Below are positions 38,301 to 49,287 of a stretch of 64,000 nucleotides of DNA, in pieces. The stretch covers positions 11,824,901 through 11,888,900 of the forward strand of contig NW_024040596.1 in NCBI RefSeq assembly GCF_014851395.1. Direction: 5' to 3'. A model generated the notes under the pieces. The model was not told the origin of the DNA. It was given only the letters and a program-made list of their open reading frames with translations, and made no database searches. The position numbers and the translations under genes were made by a program. Source of the stretch: Micropterus salmoides (Eukaryota; Chordata; Actinopteri; Centrarchiformes; Centrarchidae). The first letter of the stretch is position 1, and every line of letters begins with the position of its first letter.

Positions 38301-41300
38301 TGTAGCTGGAGGCTTTTGGAATATTAATACTAGCCTCTAAAATAGTAATATGGCTGCAAAATCTCCCTAAATCCCCATCGAGCAACGAGGACTGTTAAGC
38401 TATATTTAATTTTTCATCAGGGAAAACTGTCCAAAGCAAAGGTGACTGTCCTCAGACTTGCCTGGAAACTAGCAGAGTGCATGCACAGCAGCTATTTTTG
38501 GTTCCTCATGCTAACCTGACACCTAGCAGCAAAGGATGACTATTTCAGTAAACAGACCTGTAGTCACAAAAATAGTGGTCACTGTCAGGTTGAAATTTAC
38601 ACCCAATCTGCTGAATGTTTTCTGCAATGCGCAAACAAAGTCTTTAATGTTAAAAAAGTTGAAAATAATACATGTAAAGGCTACAGATATTTTCTGTCAA
38701 CATGTTATTACTTGAATGCTTGGATAACTTTTATCATCTCTATGTGCACAAAATCAGTAAGAGTATATTCAGGGCTAAAGACAAAGTACTCTCAACCTGC
38801 CTAACTTTTCCTGTTCCTAGATCCTGTCTGGGTGTGTCTGCATATGATGGAAACGAGGGCATGTCTAACGTTCCATCCCGCTGACTTGAGATTCCAGTTG
38901 TGTTAGTGACTAAAACTAGGAAAACATAAATACTCTAGATACCTTTGGAGACAGTGTGAGAGAAGGGAAAAGTTAATGAAACAAACAAACAGATAAATTA
39001 ATTTGTTAAAAGCGCTTTCAGGTCATCAGACATGGGAACGGAGATCCCTTAATACAGATTGTCATAGTGCATTCTGCCTAGAACTGGAAAATAAGATGTA
39101 CTATAAATTCATATCTAAAACAGCCCCCCCCCCCCCCCCAGGCCGAGACACTCCTAAATTCATCCTCAGCACTGTAAAATTGTGCAATCTATAGGAGCTG
39201 TTCTTTATTATACACATAGAATTTAAAGTTAATCTCGTTATACAACCCTGTGTTGTAAAATGATAAATAAATCTACCATGTACCTTGTACCTTGTATAAA
39301 ATGGATAATGATTTAATGGAATCTTGTCGAGGCCCAAACTGTATTTAGTTTCTTGTGTTGGTTTAAACCCTGGTTAACCATGCTTCAAGAGTAAAAGCAG
39401 ACATACAGCAAATCATACTTTTGCTTGTTATTCCATTGTGTATGTTTATATACATTATGTTTGAATGCTTACAGATGACATATTTGGTATTGTTCTTCAT
39501 GGCACTTTGAGATGTCAGTGATTCTGAGACCCTAACCCATTTGCGTACCACCACCACCAGCCAGAAATCTGCCGACCACAAAGCAGTGTCAACTTTTTAT
39601 CAAACACGTGGATTGGCTTGAATATATTTATTGTGGATATTCAATGTCCCAAGTGGATGACTTGTGATGATCCTTTGACCTTTTTTCTGTTGCCACCCTG
39701 AGGCCAAAATCTTCCCTTGAAAATATGACAAAATCCAATCCATTATCATCTGCTAAATAAATGCCCTTTCCTCTACCGTCTTTGATAAATGATCTAATTT
39801 GTAAACTGTAAACTAATGCCATACCAATTTGATGTGGACTGCCATGATCAAGGATGAACGCTATTAATTCTGATGAATAATAGATAAACACTTGGTCGAT
39901 CCTGTGGTAATGCCACAGTTTGAGTCAATAAGCCCTGGCTGGCTCACTATCTGCTGTCTCCCGTCTGTTCTCAGTAGCTGTATTTAAACTGTAAAAAGAG
40001 TTCAGTTGTGCCATAGGCAGGTAGGTCAGTCAGTACAAGACTAGAATCACCACGCCATATAAAAAGTAACTGCGGAGCACCTTAATACCTCTCTTCTTCT
40101 ACGACTTTTCTGACCAGTCATGATGAAGCTAAAGTTCATTTGCGCCCCATCGAAGGCTACTACAAGCATGGATTATGCCACAAGGAGTGGAGCTGCTGTG
40201 TAAATTTACTTACGATCCTTGGTCTATTTGCTTTTTATTTCTTTTAACTTTCTTTATGCACAAGGTGTTTTTTTAGGTCACTGATCAGGCTAAATAACCA
40301 CTGTAATGCTCATGCATTTAGTGTAGCCCTAAGACATGAATCGAAAAAAAATTTAAGAAGTACATTTTAAGGATCAGGGTTATTTGCTCAGGGTGGGTAT
40401 ACTGTAGTAGTGTAGGCTTACCATGTGGTTTTTATGAGCAGTATTGACAATAAGAACAAGCTGTGTTTATACTACACTGTGCAAACAGAACATGAAGGTT
40501 GTGTGTGTCTGTGTGCTGTCACTGAAAAATAAGTAACATATACAGGCCTACAGTAAGCTATATTCTCATTCATAGAGGCTGCAAAGGTTAGTTAGTCCTA
40601 TTTTACTACAACAAGTAGACCTGCCTTTGCTTTCTACTATATAGAAACAACATTCAAATTGGCAAGCCCTGAAGATAGCAACATTGACCAAGACCAGGAG
40701 AAGACAGCTGCTAACGTGCGCCGTTGGGAGGTGACTGACCGCAAACACAAGAGATGTAGAAGCAGGGCAGTTCAGAAAAGCAGATATAGAAGGAAAGTGG
40801 GCCTCTTTCTTTATTCTTCCTTGCATAAATTTTGTTATTAGTTTGACAACATGAAGCAAACTGGAAGGACAGGATTATGCCCTGCAGAAACACTGCCTAG
40901 TCTCAATCTGTGCTAACTTGTTCTTAGATTTATTATGGGACACACCGAATTACTTAAGGAGGCATATGGACATAAAATCACACACCTAACCACCTGGTAG
41001 CCTAGAATAAGGCATTTGATATATAGATATTAATTCTAAAATGCTATTTGAGAGAATCAAGCAGTTATCTTTCACAATCAATATAAAACATGCAGGACTA
41101 TTGGCACAATACATTCATGCAAATTTACCTAAAATAAATATATCATCTATGCTAAATGTTTAATTGTCTCTCCTGAAAATGTAGAGTAGGCCTAATCATT
41201 AGCACCTGCGTATGCTGTCCAGCCAGCAGCCAGCTCCCAGCTCAGCTTTTCTGCCTGTCATTGCGTCTATTTCTGACGCATGAGAGTCCTGCTGCAGGAG

Positions 41301-41525
41301 GGAGAGGGCACAAGAGGAGCAGTTCACGGATTCTAACCTTATATCGCACATTTATTAGTCTTTTCATTTCCCCAGCACATCTGAATACTTTAAATTCACT
41401 GACGCACAATATAAAAATGAAAGTGTTGAATAAATATTTAAGCCTACTGAGCTTTGGATGCTAAACAAACAGGACTTTGGAGTGGGCGTTTCTCTCCAAC
41501 CGCAACCAAAACACATACGTACCAT
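35332..41525 (-). CDS. Alpha-tubulin (copy 1, TUBA4A-like position)
   Basis: Alpha-tubulin pairs with beta-tubulin to build microtubules and binds GTP at the non-exchangeable site. Exons in gene order: 41525-41523 (ATG alone, donor GTACGT), 37159-36937, 36586-36438 and 36306-35332, encoding 449 residues. The sequence starts MRECISVHVGQAGVQMG, keeps Lys40, the GGGTGSG nucleotide loop (about 142-148) and Glu254 in LTEFQTNL, and ends EEDEEGEEY with a terminal Tyr. The MREC start is the known element for co-translational tubulin mRNA autoregulation. Intron 1 is 4.4 kb. A poly(A) signal (AATAAA on the minus strand) lies at 35108-35103. Orientation and neighbours match human TUBA4A, but PDNKPVGGHDD in exon 2 is unlike TUBA4A, so a TUBA8-like name is also possible. 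Confidence 0.95.
39124..39139. repeat. C16 homopolymer
   Basis: Sixteen consecutive C residues in intron 1 of alpha-tubulin copy 1. A second run of 11 C is at 38223-38233. Confidence 0.95.
39766..39872 (-). repeat. Segment shared with 43951-44064 (opposite strand)
   Basis: Read on the minus strand it contains GTTCATCCTTGATCATGG, CATCAAATTGGTATGGCATT and TAGTTTACAGTTTACAAAT, which recur on the plus strand at 43951-44064 with few differences. It lies in intron 1 of tubulin copy 1. The minus-strand open frame around it (39628-39891, 87 codons) has no recognised product. Confidence 0.85.
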
Positions 41526-41576
41526 TGTAGCTTCTTAGTAGAAAGTCCTTCTAAAGAAAAGCGACTTGCAGCAGGC

Positions 41577-41583
41577 TTTTATC
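41577..41583 (-). promoter_or_regulatory. TATA-like box of alpha-tubulin copy 1
   Basis: On the minus strand GATAAAAG lies about 55 bp upstream of the ATG of copy 1, within a TATA-to-start distance compatible with a short 5' UTR. No canonical TATAAA is present nearby. Confidence 0.45.
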
Positions 41584-43759
41584 TGTAGCTTCTCACAGCG
41601 GCCGTCAATGTGGTCCGAGTGAGTGAGTAGTGCCCGTTTGTGAGGAGCTGGCGAGCTATATTCTACCGCAAAGCAAACCACTCCCTCCTGACTTTCTGGC
41701 GTGGGCGCGCACTGTCAGCGCGCATGCCACTTCACATATTGCAAGACACTGTGTCATTGATTTAAAAAAATACTGGGGCCACGAATCACCAAATCAAACT
41801 TCTGTTAGAGAAATATCTTATTTATTTCTTTAGCTGATCATTTATCTTGTCTCCGAGTTTAATTTATATGCAGCAGCATGTCTCAGAGTTTTCTCACATG
41901 ATGATGGTCTAAATGCTCTTAAAGGTTTTCTCCACAAATTGTACAGAGAAACATTTTTTCTCATTCATTATTCATGCATTTTACTTGCCAGTTCATGACT
42001 TTATGGTATTTTTATTGCCTTGCTGTCATTTCAAAACCCCACTTTTGGTGCTCAGAGGGTCCTCCCCATTCCATCAATGCAAACTACCTCTCCTACCAAC
42101 TGATATAAGTGTTTACAATTTTGATGACCCCTTTGATGACTTATACATGTGTATAAAAGGGTCACGCCTGCAGTCAGTTATCTCTGACAAACATCCTGCA
42201 GAGCAATCAATAACGCCAGAGACGGTTTAAGAGCATCTTTGATTATCACCAACCCTCCACCAACGGACATTTTTCTGGTTATGCTGTCATCATTGTAACC
42301 ATTTGAACGCCAGAGGTCGTAGTTGCCTCACCATCACCACGCAAAAGAGTTCAACTGAAGCTCAGATCTCCGTCACCACACCTCCTCAGGCCCCTCTCAT
42401 GCAGGTATGATCGCCCCCCGCTGGTCGGAGGATTTTAACGTAAATAAATTATTCATTGTTTGTTTATCTGTTCATTTAAAGGATCTCCATTGGCAGATGC
42501 CATGGCAATCAGCTAATCTTCCTGGGATTCATTCATATCTGAATATGATCAGAGGCAATTTAAGGGAATATAAGGACTACGTGGCCAGCATAAGCATAAA
42601 TGACAACGGATGTACTTGAAACTTGAAAGATATCTAACAGTAGGCCTATATAATAATAAGGATCAGGAAAATGAGCAAGGACACTGATTGGTGTTTTAAT
42701 TAGGTTATATAGGCTAGTTAGTGCTATGCAGTCAGCTGCAAGGTAATGTTAGCTAACTCAACAAGTTCTATGTGGAATTTCCCAACCGGTAGTGCCATTG
42801 CCTTGCCGAAGTTGGAACTTTTTAATTATACTTGTAGATCTAATATGAGTGATGATTCAGCAACTGGATTGCTTATTTCTGGCCTTGAATTTATTAAGAA
42901 AAAAATTTTGGTGGACTGCTAAGGTCAAGTAAGTGAAAGTTTACTTATAGCCTACTTTATACAACAGAACCCTACTACTCACGCTGAAACCCCATTGGCT
43001 CACAGAACTAGGGTCCTCAGGAGGGAGGTAATGCTAAAAGCCCATTGGTTCACAGAGCTAGGGCCTCAGAAGGGAGGACAACAGTTGGACCTTTCTCTCA
43101 GTGAAGAGAACAGTGTGAGAGATGTGTCATCTTGGAGTACGAGCATGAGTATAAGCATCCCTTTGTACCACAACAATACAGTGGGTCCTGCAGAGTTGTT
43201 TTTATATTTATGTCACCCTTCAACTACCATGCTTTCTGTATTAAAAATGTCACTTTACGTATTTGTAAGGGTATATACCATTTGGGCTGAAATAAAAAAT
43301 ACTATTTTTTTCAACATATTTATCTAACGTCCTCAAAAATGCAAAAACGATCTCTTCATCTTATTTTTTGTTCTGCTCTGGGTCTCTTTCTTGCCAACAC
43401 GATAGCATTATGACCTAATAAAGACTTAATTGTGGGGCATTGGGGAACTAACAATGGAAGTGGGGCAAAGCTTTATGACTCAGGCAACATAATATATAAA
43501 GCATTACTTACGACAGAAGACAACAGCAAGGTGTGCGCTTTCCCAGTGATATTTAACAATACTTCAGCTCACTGAACTTGAACCAGACCTAAAGATTTGG
43601 TAGAAAAAGTGTTCACATTTGCTTTAGTTTGTGTTAAATATCAGTATTAAAATGTAATGCATGATTGCAATTATTATAATCACCCCCATTTTGTATAATA
43701 AAACACACTGCAAGTACATGCTTAAGCACCAGTGTGAAACCAAAATGTTTTTATTATAT
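41584..43759. other. Left part of the spacer between divergent alpha-tubulin genes
   Basis: Noncoding as far as I can see. GC-richer sequence (GCGTGGGCGCGCACTG near 41700) borders copy 1 and is likely its promoter. A 50-bp unit containing an inverted CCAAT box is duplicated at 42991-43077. Open frames of 60-110 codons have no recognisable motifs. Confidence 0.45.
42991..43077. repeat. Two tandem ~50-bp units, each with an inverted CCAAT box
   Basis: Unit 1 starts CCCATTGGCTCACAGAACTA at 42991 and unit 2 starts CCCATTGGTTCACAGAGCTA at 43041, followed in both by AGGG, CCTCAG and AGGGAGG. ATTGG lies at 42994-42998 and 43044-43048, exactly 50 bp apart. Confidence 0.8.
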
Positions 43760-43773
43760 ATACCATTTACACC

Positions 43774-44219
43774 GGGGGTGGCACGGTGGTGCGGTGGTTA
43801 GCACTGTCGCCTCACAGCAAGAAGGTCATGGGTTCAAACCCCCAGTTGCCCTGGCCTTTCTGTGTGGAGTTTGCGTGTCTGCGTGGGTTCTCACCATCCA
43901 AAGACATGCAGTCTAGGTTAATTGGTGACCCTAAATTGTATCAATAGAATCAGAATCAATAGTGTTCATCCTTGATCATGGCTGTGGCTGTCCACATCAA
44001 ATTGGTATGGCATTAGTTTACAGTTTACAAATGAGATCATTTATCAAAGATGGTAGAGGAAAGGCGTGAGTGGTTGTTCGTCTATGTGTGGCCCTGCGAT
44101 GGACTGGCAACCTGTCCAGGGTGTACCCCGCCTTGCGCCCGATGTCAGCTGGGATTGTCTCCAGCCCCCCCCCCACAACCCTGTACGCAGGATAAGCGGT
44201 TGGCGATGGATGGATGGGG
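43774..44219 (+). mobile_element. Fish SINE-like element with perfect 14-bp target-site duplication and an internal insertion
   Basis: The head GGGGTGGCACGGTGGTGCGG with TGGTTAGCACTGTCGCCTCA, and the tail with GGTACACCCTGGACAGG (reverse) and GATAAGCGGTTGGCGATGGA, are the two ends of an abundant fish repeat. It is flanked by ATACCATTTACACC at 43760-43773 and 44220-44233. About 125 bp of foreign sequence (about 43938-44062) interrupts the usual middle, where CTAAATTG should run on to a CACACTTACGG-like segment. A truncated relative is at 17431-17615. Confidence 0.88.
43951..44064 (+). repeat. Segment inserted in the SINE-like element, shared with 39766-39872
   Basis: Contains GTTCATCCTTGATCATGG and GGTATGGCATTAGTTTACAG, near-identical to the minus strand 4 kb to the left. 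This copy has a small extra TGTGG duplication. The match ends at GAGGAAAGG, beyond which the SINE sequence resumes. Confidence 0.85.
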
Positions 44220-44233
44220 ATACCATTTACACC

Positions 44234-45858
44234 ATAGTGCTTAGTGAGTTTTGTGTTAAAAGGATGTGATACCATGTGATACCATCAGTTGCCTTATTTG
44301 TTACAGATGAGTTTCAGCCTTAGGATAGAATCTGACTTTAAAATGAACAGTGGTGCCATTGACACTCTGGTATAACAGCTATGTTCTAGCTTAAAGTCAG
44401 TGAGAGACAGTTTATTGTAAGGGCTGAGTTAGTCCAAGTTTCACTTTTGATTGACATCTACTGTTGTTTTGGGGGAAAATTACTGCATACTGTTGAAATG
44501 AAGATGGTGATTGAAGGAGGAAGTCCACATGACATTGGTGAATGGCGAAGCCACAGCGTTTTATCTCAAAACAGTATACTGAATCAATGTTCCCATATGG
44601 GTTGAACTCTGATTTTACAGTGAATGTCTGCTGGTCTTGAAAGTGGTTTGACCTGTTTTGAATATTGCAGAGCTGAGCCTTCAGCCTTTCAGCTATGGTA
44701 ATGTATCCTCAGTTTAAGTTATTCCTTACGGTTATAACTGAAACAGGCAGCTACTCCACTGCTACCAAACTGAAATGCATGTTGAGTAGAACTGTATGAG
44801 AACTGAACAACCTATTGGATACACATGGCTTTCTGGGCTTTGAAATCTGAATGGAAAGACATGGACAAGGTGGACTTGACTATGATTGTATGTTGTTGAC
44901 TTTTATGTTTCATATTTTGAAGGCAGTGGCTGGCAGTTGCTGTTTCCTCCTCCATTTCCTCCAATAAATATATCTTCTTCTTCTTTAGTTAGCTGACGCC
45001 TTATGAGGGGATTTACATGTATTCAGTTACTGCTCTCCCAAGGGGTTGAAGAACCAACAGGGAAGGAGGAGCAGGTCTATATTGTATTTCTTTATAAATA
45101 CTGACTGTTCATGCCACCCTAAGAAAAGGGTGTGGGAAAGCAGTATGCTTGACAAACAATGTATTATATTTTAATAAACGTGGACATTTTAGTTTGTCAG
45201 AGGTGCCATTGGGATTCAGAACAGATGTTACATGGTTGGAGGTTCTGTCCTTAAAACTAAAAATACATTTGAACAAAAATTTAAAGTCATCATAATTTTT
45301 ATCATGAATTTTGTGTAAATATTTGCACAATAATTAATCAAAACAATAATGAATGCTTAATCACAGTTTCATTTTTGCTCCAGTACTTCCCAATTATGAA
45401 TAAGAGGAGCATAAGTAATGATTTGGAAGCAAGAGATTGATGGATTCAGGCAAATGTGCTCAAATTTAAATTTTAACCATCAAATTATCAGGTGTCCACA
45501 TATTAATACAGAAAAGTTACATAATGATGTCAGTATTACAAACTAGCAACATGAAAAAGTCAGTCAGAGCAAATTACCGCATTGTTTCCACGATTCATTC
45601 ATTCTAAATTTTCCAAACTAATATACACATTATTTTTCAGATCGTAAATGTTCCTGCTAATAAACAACCTCAAAGCAACAGGATTTGATTTTTTGTCCTG
45701 TCATTAGCTACATCATATAAGTTTATTTAGGTTACCTTCCTCTCATTGGGAGTGCTGCTTCTGCTTTCTGAAATATGAGCATACACACTAGTACAAAACA
45801 CAATGAACAGGGTGGTGACCTCCTTTTGTATTGTGTGTTTGTCTGTCAAGCAGATGAT
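44234..45858. other. Right part of the spacer upstream of alpha-tubulin copy 2
   Basis: AT-rich sequence without recognisable coding or RNA genes. Short open frames only. Nothing beyond the flanking SINE was identified. Confidence 0.4.
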
Positions 45859-45936
45859 CTTATCCTAGTCTTATCAGTAGGTTCTCTGATTACAGCTCAG
45901 ATCAAATCACTGTTCACCTTAAGCTCTGGGTATAAA
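45859..45936 (+). promoter_or_regulatory. Putative promoter of alpha-tubulin copy 2: paired GATA-type sites and TATA box
   Basis: TATAAA lies at 45931-45936, about 80 bp upstream of the start codon. Upstream, CTTATC occurs at 45859-45864 and again at 45870-45875; the second (CTTATCAG) is a full reverse-strand TGATAAG GATA-factor site, while the first has G instead of A/T before GATA. Factor binding is inferred only. Confidence 0.5.
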
Positions 45937-46012
45937 GAAGCAGAGTAGCACAGCTGTCTCCAGTACTTCATCTTCTTACCGATACCTGGACATTGGAGAA
46001 GAGGGACAAACT

Positions 46013-47972
46013 ATGGTAAGAAATTGCTGATGTGAAACTTACTGTAAGTGCATACTACTGTATTTAAGTACTAAATACAAATTACAAAGTACTAAATTAA
46101 AGCGTAAGATATTGCACAGAAAGACAAAAATTTATCTTTTAAATTTTTTTTTTATCTGCATCTTTGACAGGTAGGGTTTAAGAAGTTGTATTGTGTCTAG
46201 CAGAAATGTGTAACGTAAACAGCTTCTGGTAACTGAAAGGGTGTTGCTCACTCTCTGCAGCGTGAATGTATCTCCGTTCATGTGGGCCAAGCTGGGGCTC
46301 AGATTGGCAATGCATGTTGGGAGCTGTACTGTCTGGAACATGGGATCCAACCAAATGGACAGAAGCCCACTGAAGAAACTATTGGAGGAGGAGATACCTC
46401 CTTCAGCACCTTCTTTAGCGAAACAGGGGCAGGAAAGCATGTTCCCAGGGCAATCTTTGTCGACCTAGAACCTACTGTCATTGGTCAGTGCCTGTTATAT
46501 ATTACATAGATTGTTGTTATATTATTATTATTTATTTATTATTATTATATATTTTATATTATTATATTTTAATAAAACACAAGGATTTATGCAGATGATA
46601 AACATCTCTTCAAACTTTTCTTGTGCTGTAGAAACATTTTAATACAAAGCTGTTAGTAGTAGTGATTCAACCATATGATCACTCATTCACTCAACCTGTT
46701 TGTTTATTATTGTTTTATTCTCCAGATGAGGTGCGTACAGGAACTTACCGGCAGCTGTTCCACCCTGAGCAGCTGATTACAGGAAAGGAGGATGCTGCCA
46801 ACAACTACGCCCGAGGACACTACACCATCGGCAAGGAGATCATTGATCTTGTTCTGGACAGAACTCGCAAACTGGTGAGACAATCTGAGAGTGCTCAGGG
46901 TTCATGTTTCTAGTATACTAGTTTTTTTGCTAGACTAAATTAAAAGATGATTTGTGAAATGACTTGTGAATTTATTTTTATTTTCTTACAATTATAGGCT
47001 GATCAGTGCACAGGCCTGCAGGGATTTCTAATCTTCCACTCCTTTGGTGGAGGCACTGGCTCTGGTTTCACCTCCCTGCTGATGGAGAGACTCTCTGTTG
47101 ATTATGGTAAAAAGTCCAAGCTTGAGTTTGCCATTTATCCAGCCCCCCAGGTTTCCACAGCTGTAGTGGAGCCTTACAACTCCATCCTGACCACCCACAC
47201 CACCCTTGAGCACTCAGACTGTGCCTTCATGGTGGACAATGAGGCCATCTACGACATCTGCCGCAGGAACCTCGATATCGAGAGGCCGACTTACACCAAT
47301 CTGAACAGGCTCATTGGCCAGATTGTGTCTTCCATCACAGCGTCCCTTCGCTTTGATGGAGCCCTGAATGTTGACCTGACAGAGTTCCAGACCAACTTGG
47401 TGCCCTACCCCCGTATCCACTTCCCTCTGGCCACTTATGCTCCAGTCATCTCTGCTGAGAAAGCCTATCATGAGCAGCTGTCTGTTGCTGACATTACCAA
47501 CACCTGCTTTGAGCCAGCCAATCAGATGGTGAAGTGCGATCCTCGTCATGGTAAATACATGGCCTGTTGTCTGCTGTACCGTGGCGATGTGGTGCCCAAA
47601 GATGTCAACTCTGCCATCGCAGCCATCAAGACCAAACGCACCATCCAGTTTGTGGACTGGTGCCCCACAGGCTTCAAGGTGGGCATCAACTATCAGCCAC
47701 CAACAGTGGTTCCTGGTGGAGACCTGGCCAAGGTGCAGAGGGCCGTGTGCATGCTGAGCAACACCACAGCCATCGCTGAGGCCTGGGCCCGTCTCGACCA
47801 CAAGTTTGACCTCATGTATGCCAAGAGAGCCTTTGTCCACTGGTATGTTGGGGAGGGAATGGAGGAGGGAGAGTTCTCAGAGGCCAGAGAGGACATGGCT
47901 GCCCTGGAGAAGGATTATGAAGAGGTTGGCACTGACAACATGGGGGAGGAGGATGAAGGAGAAGAATATTGA
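46013..47972 (+). CDS. Alpha-tubulin (copy 2) with Glu at position 40
   Basis: Four exons: 46013-46015 (ATG alone), 46261-46483, 46726-46874 and 46998-47972, all with GT/AG borders, encoding 449 residues. The MREC start, GGGTGSG loop, Glu254 in LTEFQTNL and a C-terminal GEEY are present, so it should be a functional microtubule subunit. Exon 2 is divergent: residues 33-48 read NGQKPTEETIGGGDTS, so the luminal acetylation site Lys40 is Glu. DRTRKL replaces the usual DRIRKL in exon 3, shared with copy 3. Introns are short (245, 242 and 123 bp). An AATAAA at 48078-48083 is a likely poly(A) signal. Same orientation as dnajb2, the position of human TUBA4B. Confidence 0.95.
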
Positions 47973-49143
47973 CTTTTCTAAGGCCTGCATTCAACCCATA
48001 GTAAATTGATACTGAATCCTGTTTTAAAAAAGGGTAATTAGTTTTTTGTAGTGAAGAAAAACGTATATAAAATGTAAAATAAACCAACCAAAACTAACAT
48101 TAGGTTAAGAAAACAGCACATTTCACCAAATCCAGAATCTTAGCTGAACATCTTAAAGCTTTAAAACACTAGGATTACATTTTACCGAAGCGTTAGTTGT
48201 GGTACAGTGTAAATGCAATTTTATTTGCATTCAAATGAATTCACTCAAACACTGTTGTGGGTCTTTAAAGATAGTTCTTTCTGCAGTGTCACACTGAGAC
48301 CAAACCCTCCCTTTTGTGCACCTCCCCCCACTGTCCCCTCCCATGTGGAATGTAAGCTATGAAAGGGCTCCTATGTCAGTTTCTATATACCATTCAGCTG
48401 TGACTCTGTGAGAGCGGGGGCTGAGAGAAAATAACCGACTAACTCACTGACTAGTGTTGTTTGTGCAGCTTATACTCAGACAGTGGCCTGCAGCAACAAT
48501 AGGATCCCAGTTATCTACGAGTCACAGCTCTGTGATTCTAAAGAAGGCTGTTGATAAGCTGTACTAAGGATAGAAGGACAGAAGGACCAAGGACAGAAAA
48601 CTGGCCTCGACATTTTGTTTTGTTTTTAATCTTTTACACTTCAGTGGTGTGTTAACTTCCAACGTGATGTTTCTCTGTTTTCTGAATTAGCCGATTAAAC
48701 TGAACTGCACAATACCATGTCTGTGTGTCATCTTAGCACATTACTCTCTACTTATCATTTACTACCATTAATGCATATGTCTTTCATATATATATTCAAT
48801 ATAGATCAATTATTCATTCAATGACTTAATCCAGACACAGGGCATACTATGTATGTGTGAGTGCCGATGCATGCCTTAAATAAGCGTAACCATTCAACGT
48901 AATTAAACCTCTGCTGAATAGTACCTCTCTGCAAATGGCCACAGTCACACACACACAAAATGACAAAAAAGGAGAAAAGTGATTATAGAGCAAACTAAAG
49001 AAGGTCATTTTTGCTAACACATGCACCAAATCTCAGACTGAAAGACAAAGCAGACCAATGCAAGGGCGGCAAGGGCGGATAACATGAGAGACAGTATTAG
49101 GGACTTCCCTCTTTTTTTTTTTTTAAACCTGCTATTTCCTCCC
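47973..49143. other. Spacer between alpha-tubulin copies 2 and 3
   Basis: After the copy-2 poly(A) signal, the segment 48290-48720 is unlike its AT-rich surroundings. It has C-rich blocks, TGTGGAATGT, a CTATATAC TATA-like site at about 48384-48391, and an ATTAAA at 48693-48698. No open frame of note is present. It may be a noncoding transcript or a conserved regulatory element. Confidence 0.35.
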
Positions 49144-49211
49144 GCCAATGAGCTATGCAGCTGCTTGCTGCCGTTTCCTGCCTGCCCTCTCCACATCCTT
49201 GCCTATATAAA
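49144..49211 (+). promoter_or_regulatory. Promoter of alpha-tubulin copy 3 (CCAAT and TATA boxes)
   Basis: GCCAAT at 49144-49149 and TATATAAA at 49204-49211 are correctly ordered upstream of the start codon at 49288. The TATA box predicts transcription start near 49235-49240 and a 5' UTR of about 50 nt. Confidence 0.7.
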
Positions 49212-49287
49212 CCGTGACTCTCCCTCTCCTCCACATTTCTGCCTTGTGTCTGAATCCTCAACGTCAGTCGAAGGACAAGCTTACAAA

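Noticed and set aside
40659..40841. 60-codon basic open frame (MASPEDSNIDQDQEK) in tubulin copy 1 intron 1
   Set aside because: Looks protein-like, but there is no splice partner, no known family and it lies antisense within an intron; insufficient support.
47214..47840. 208-codon minus-strand open frame opposite tubulin copy 2 (and its twin at 52391-53017)
   Set aside because: Antisense shadow of conserved tubulin sequence; no splice or promoter support.
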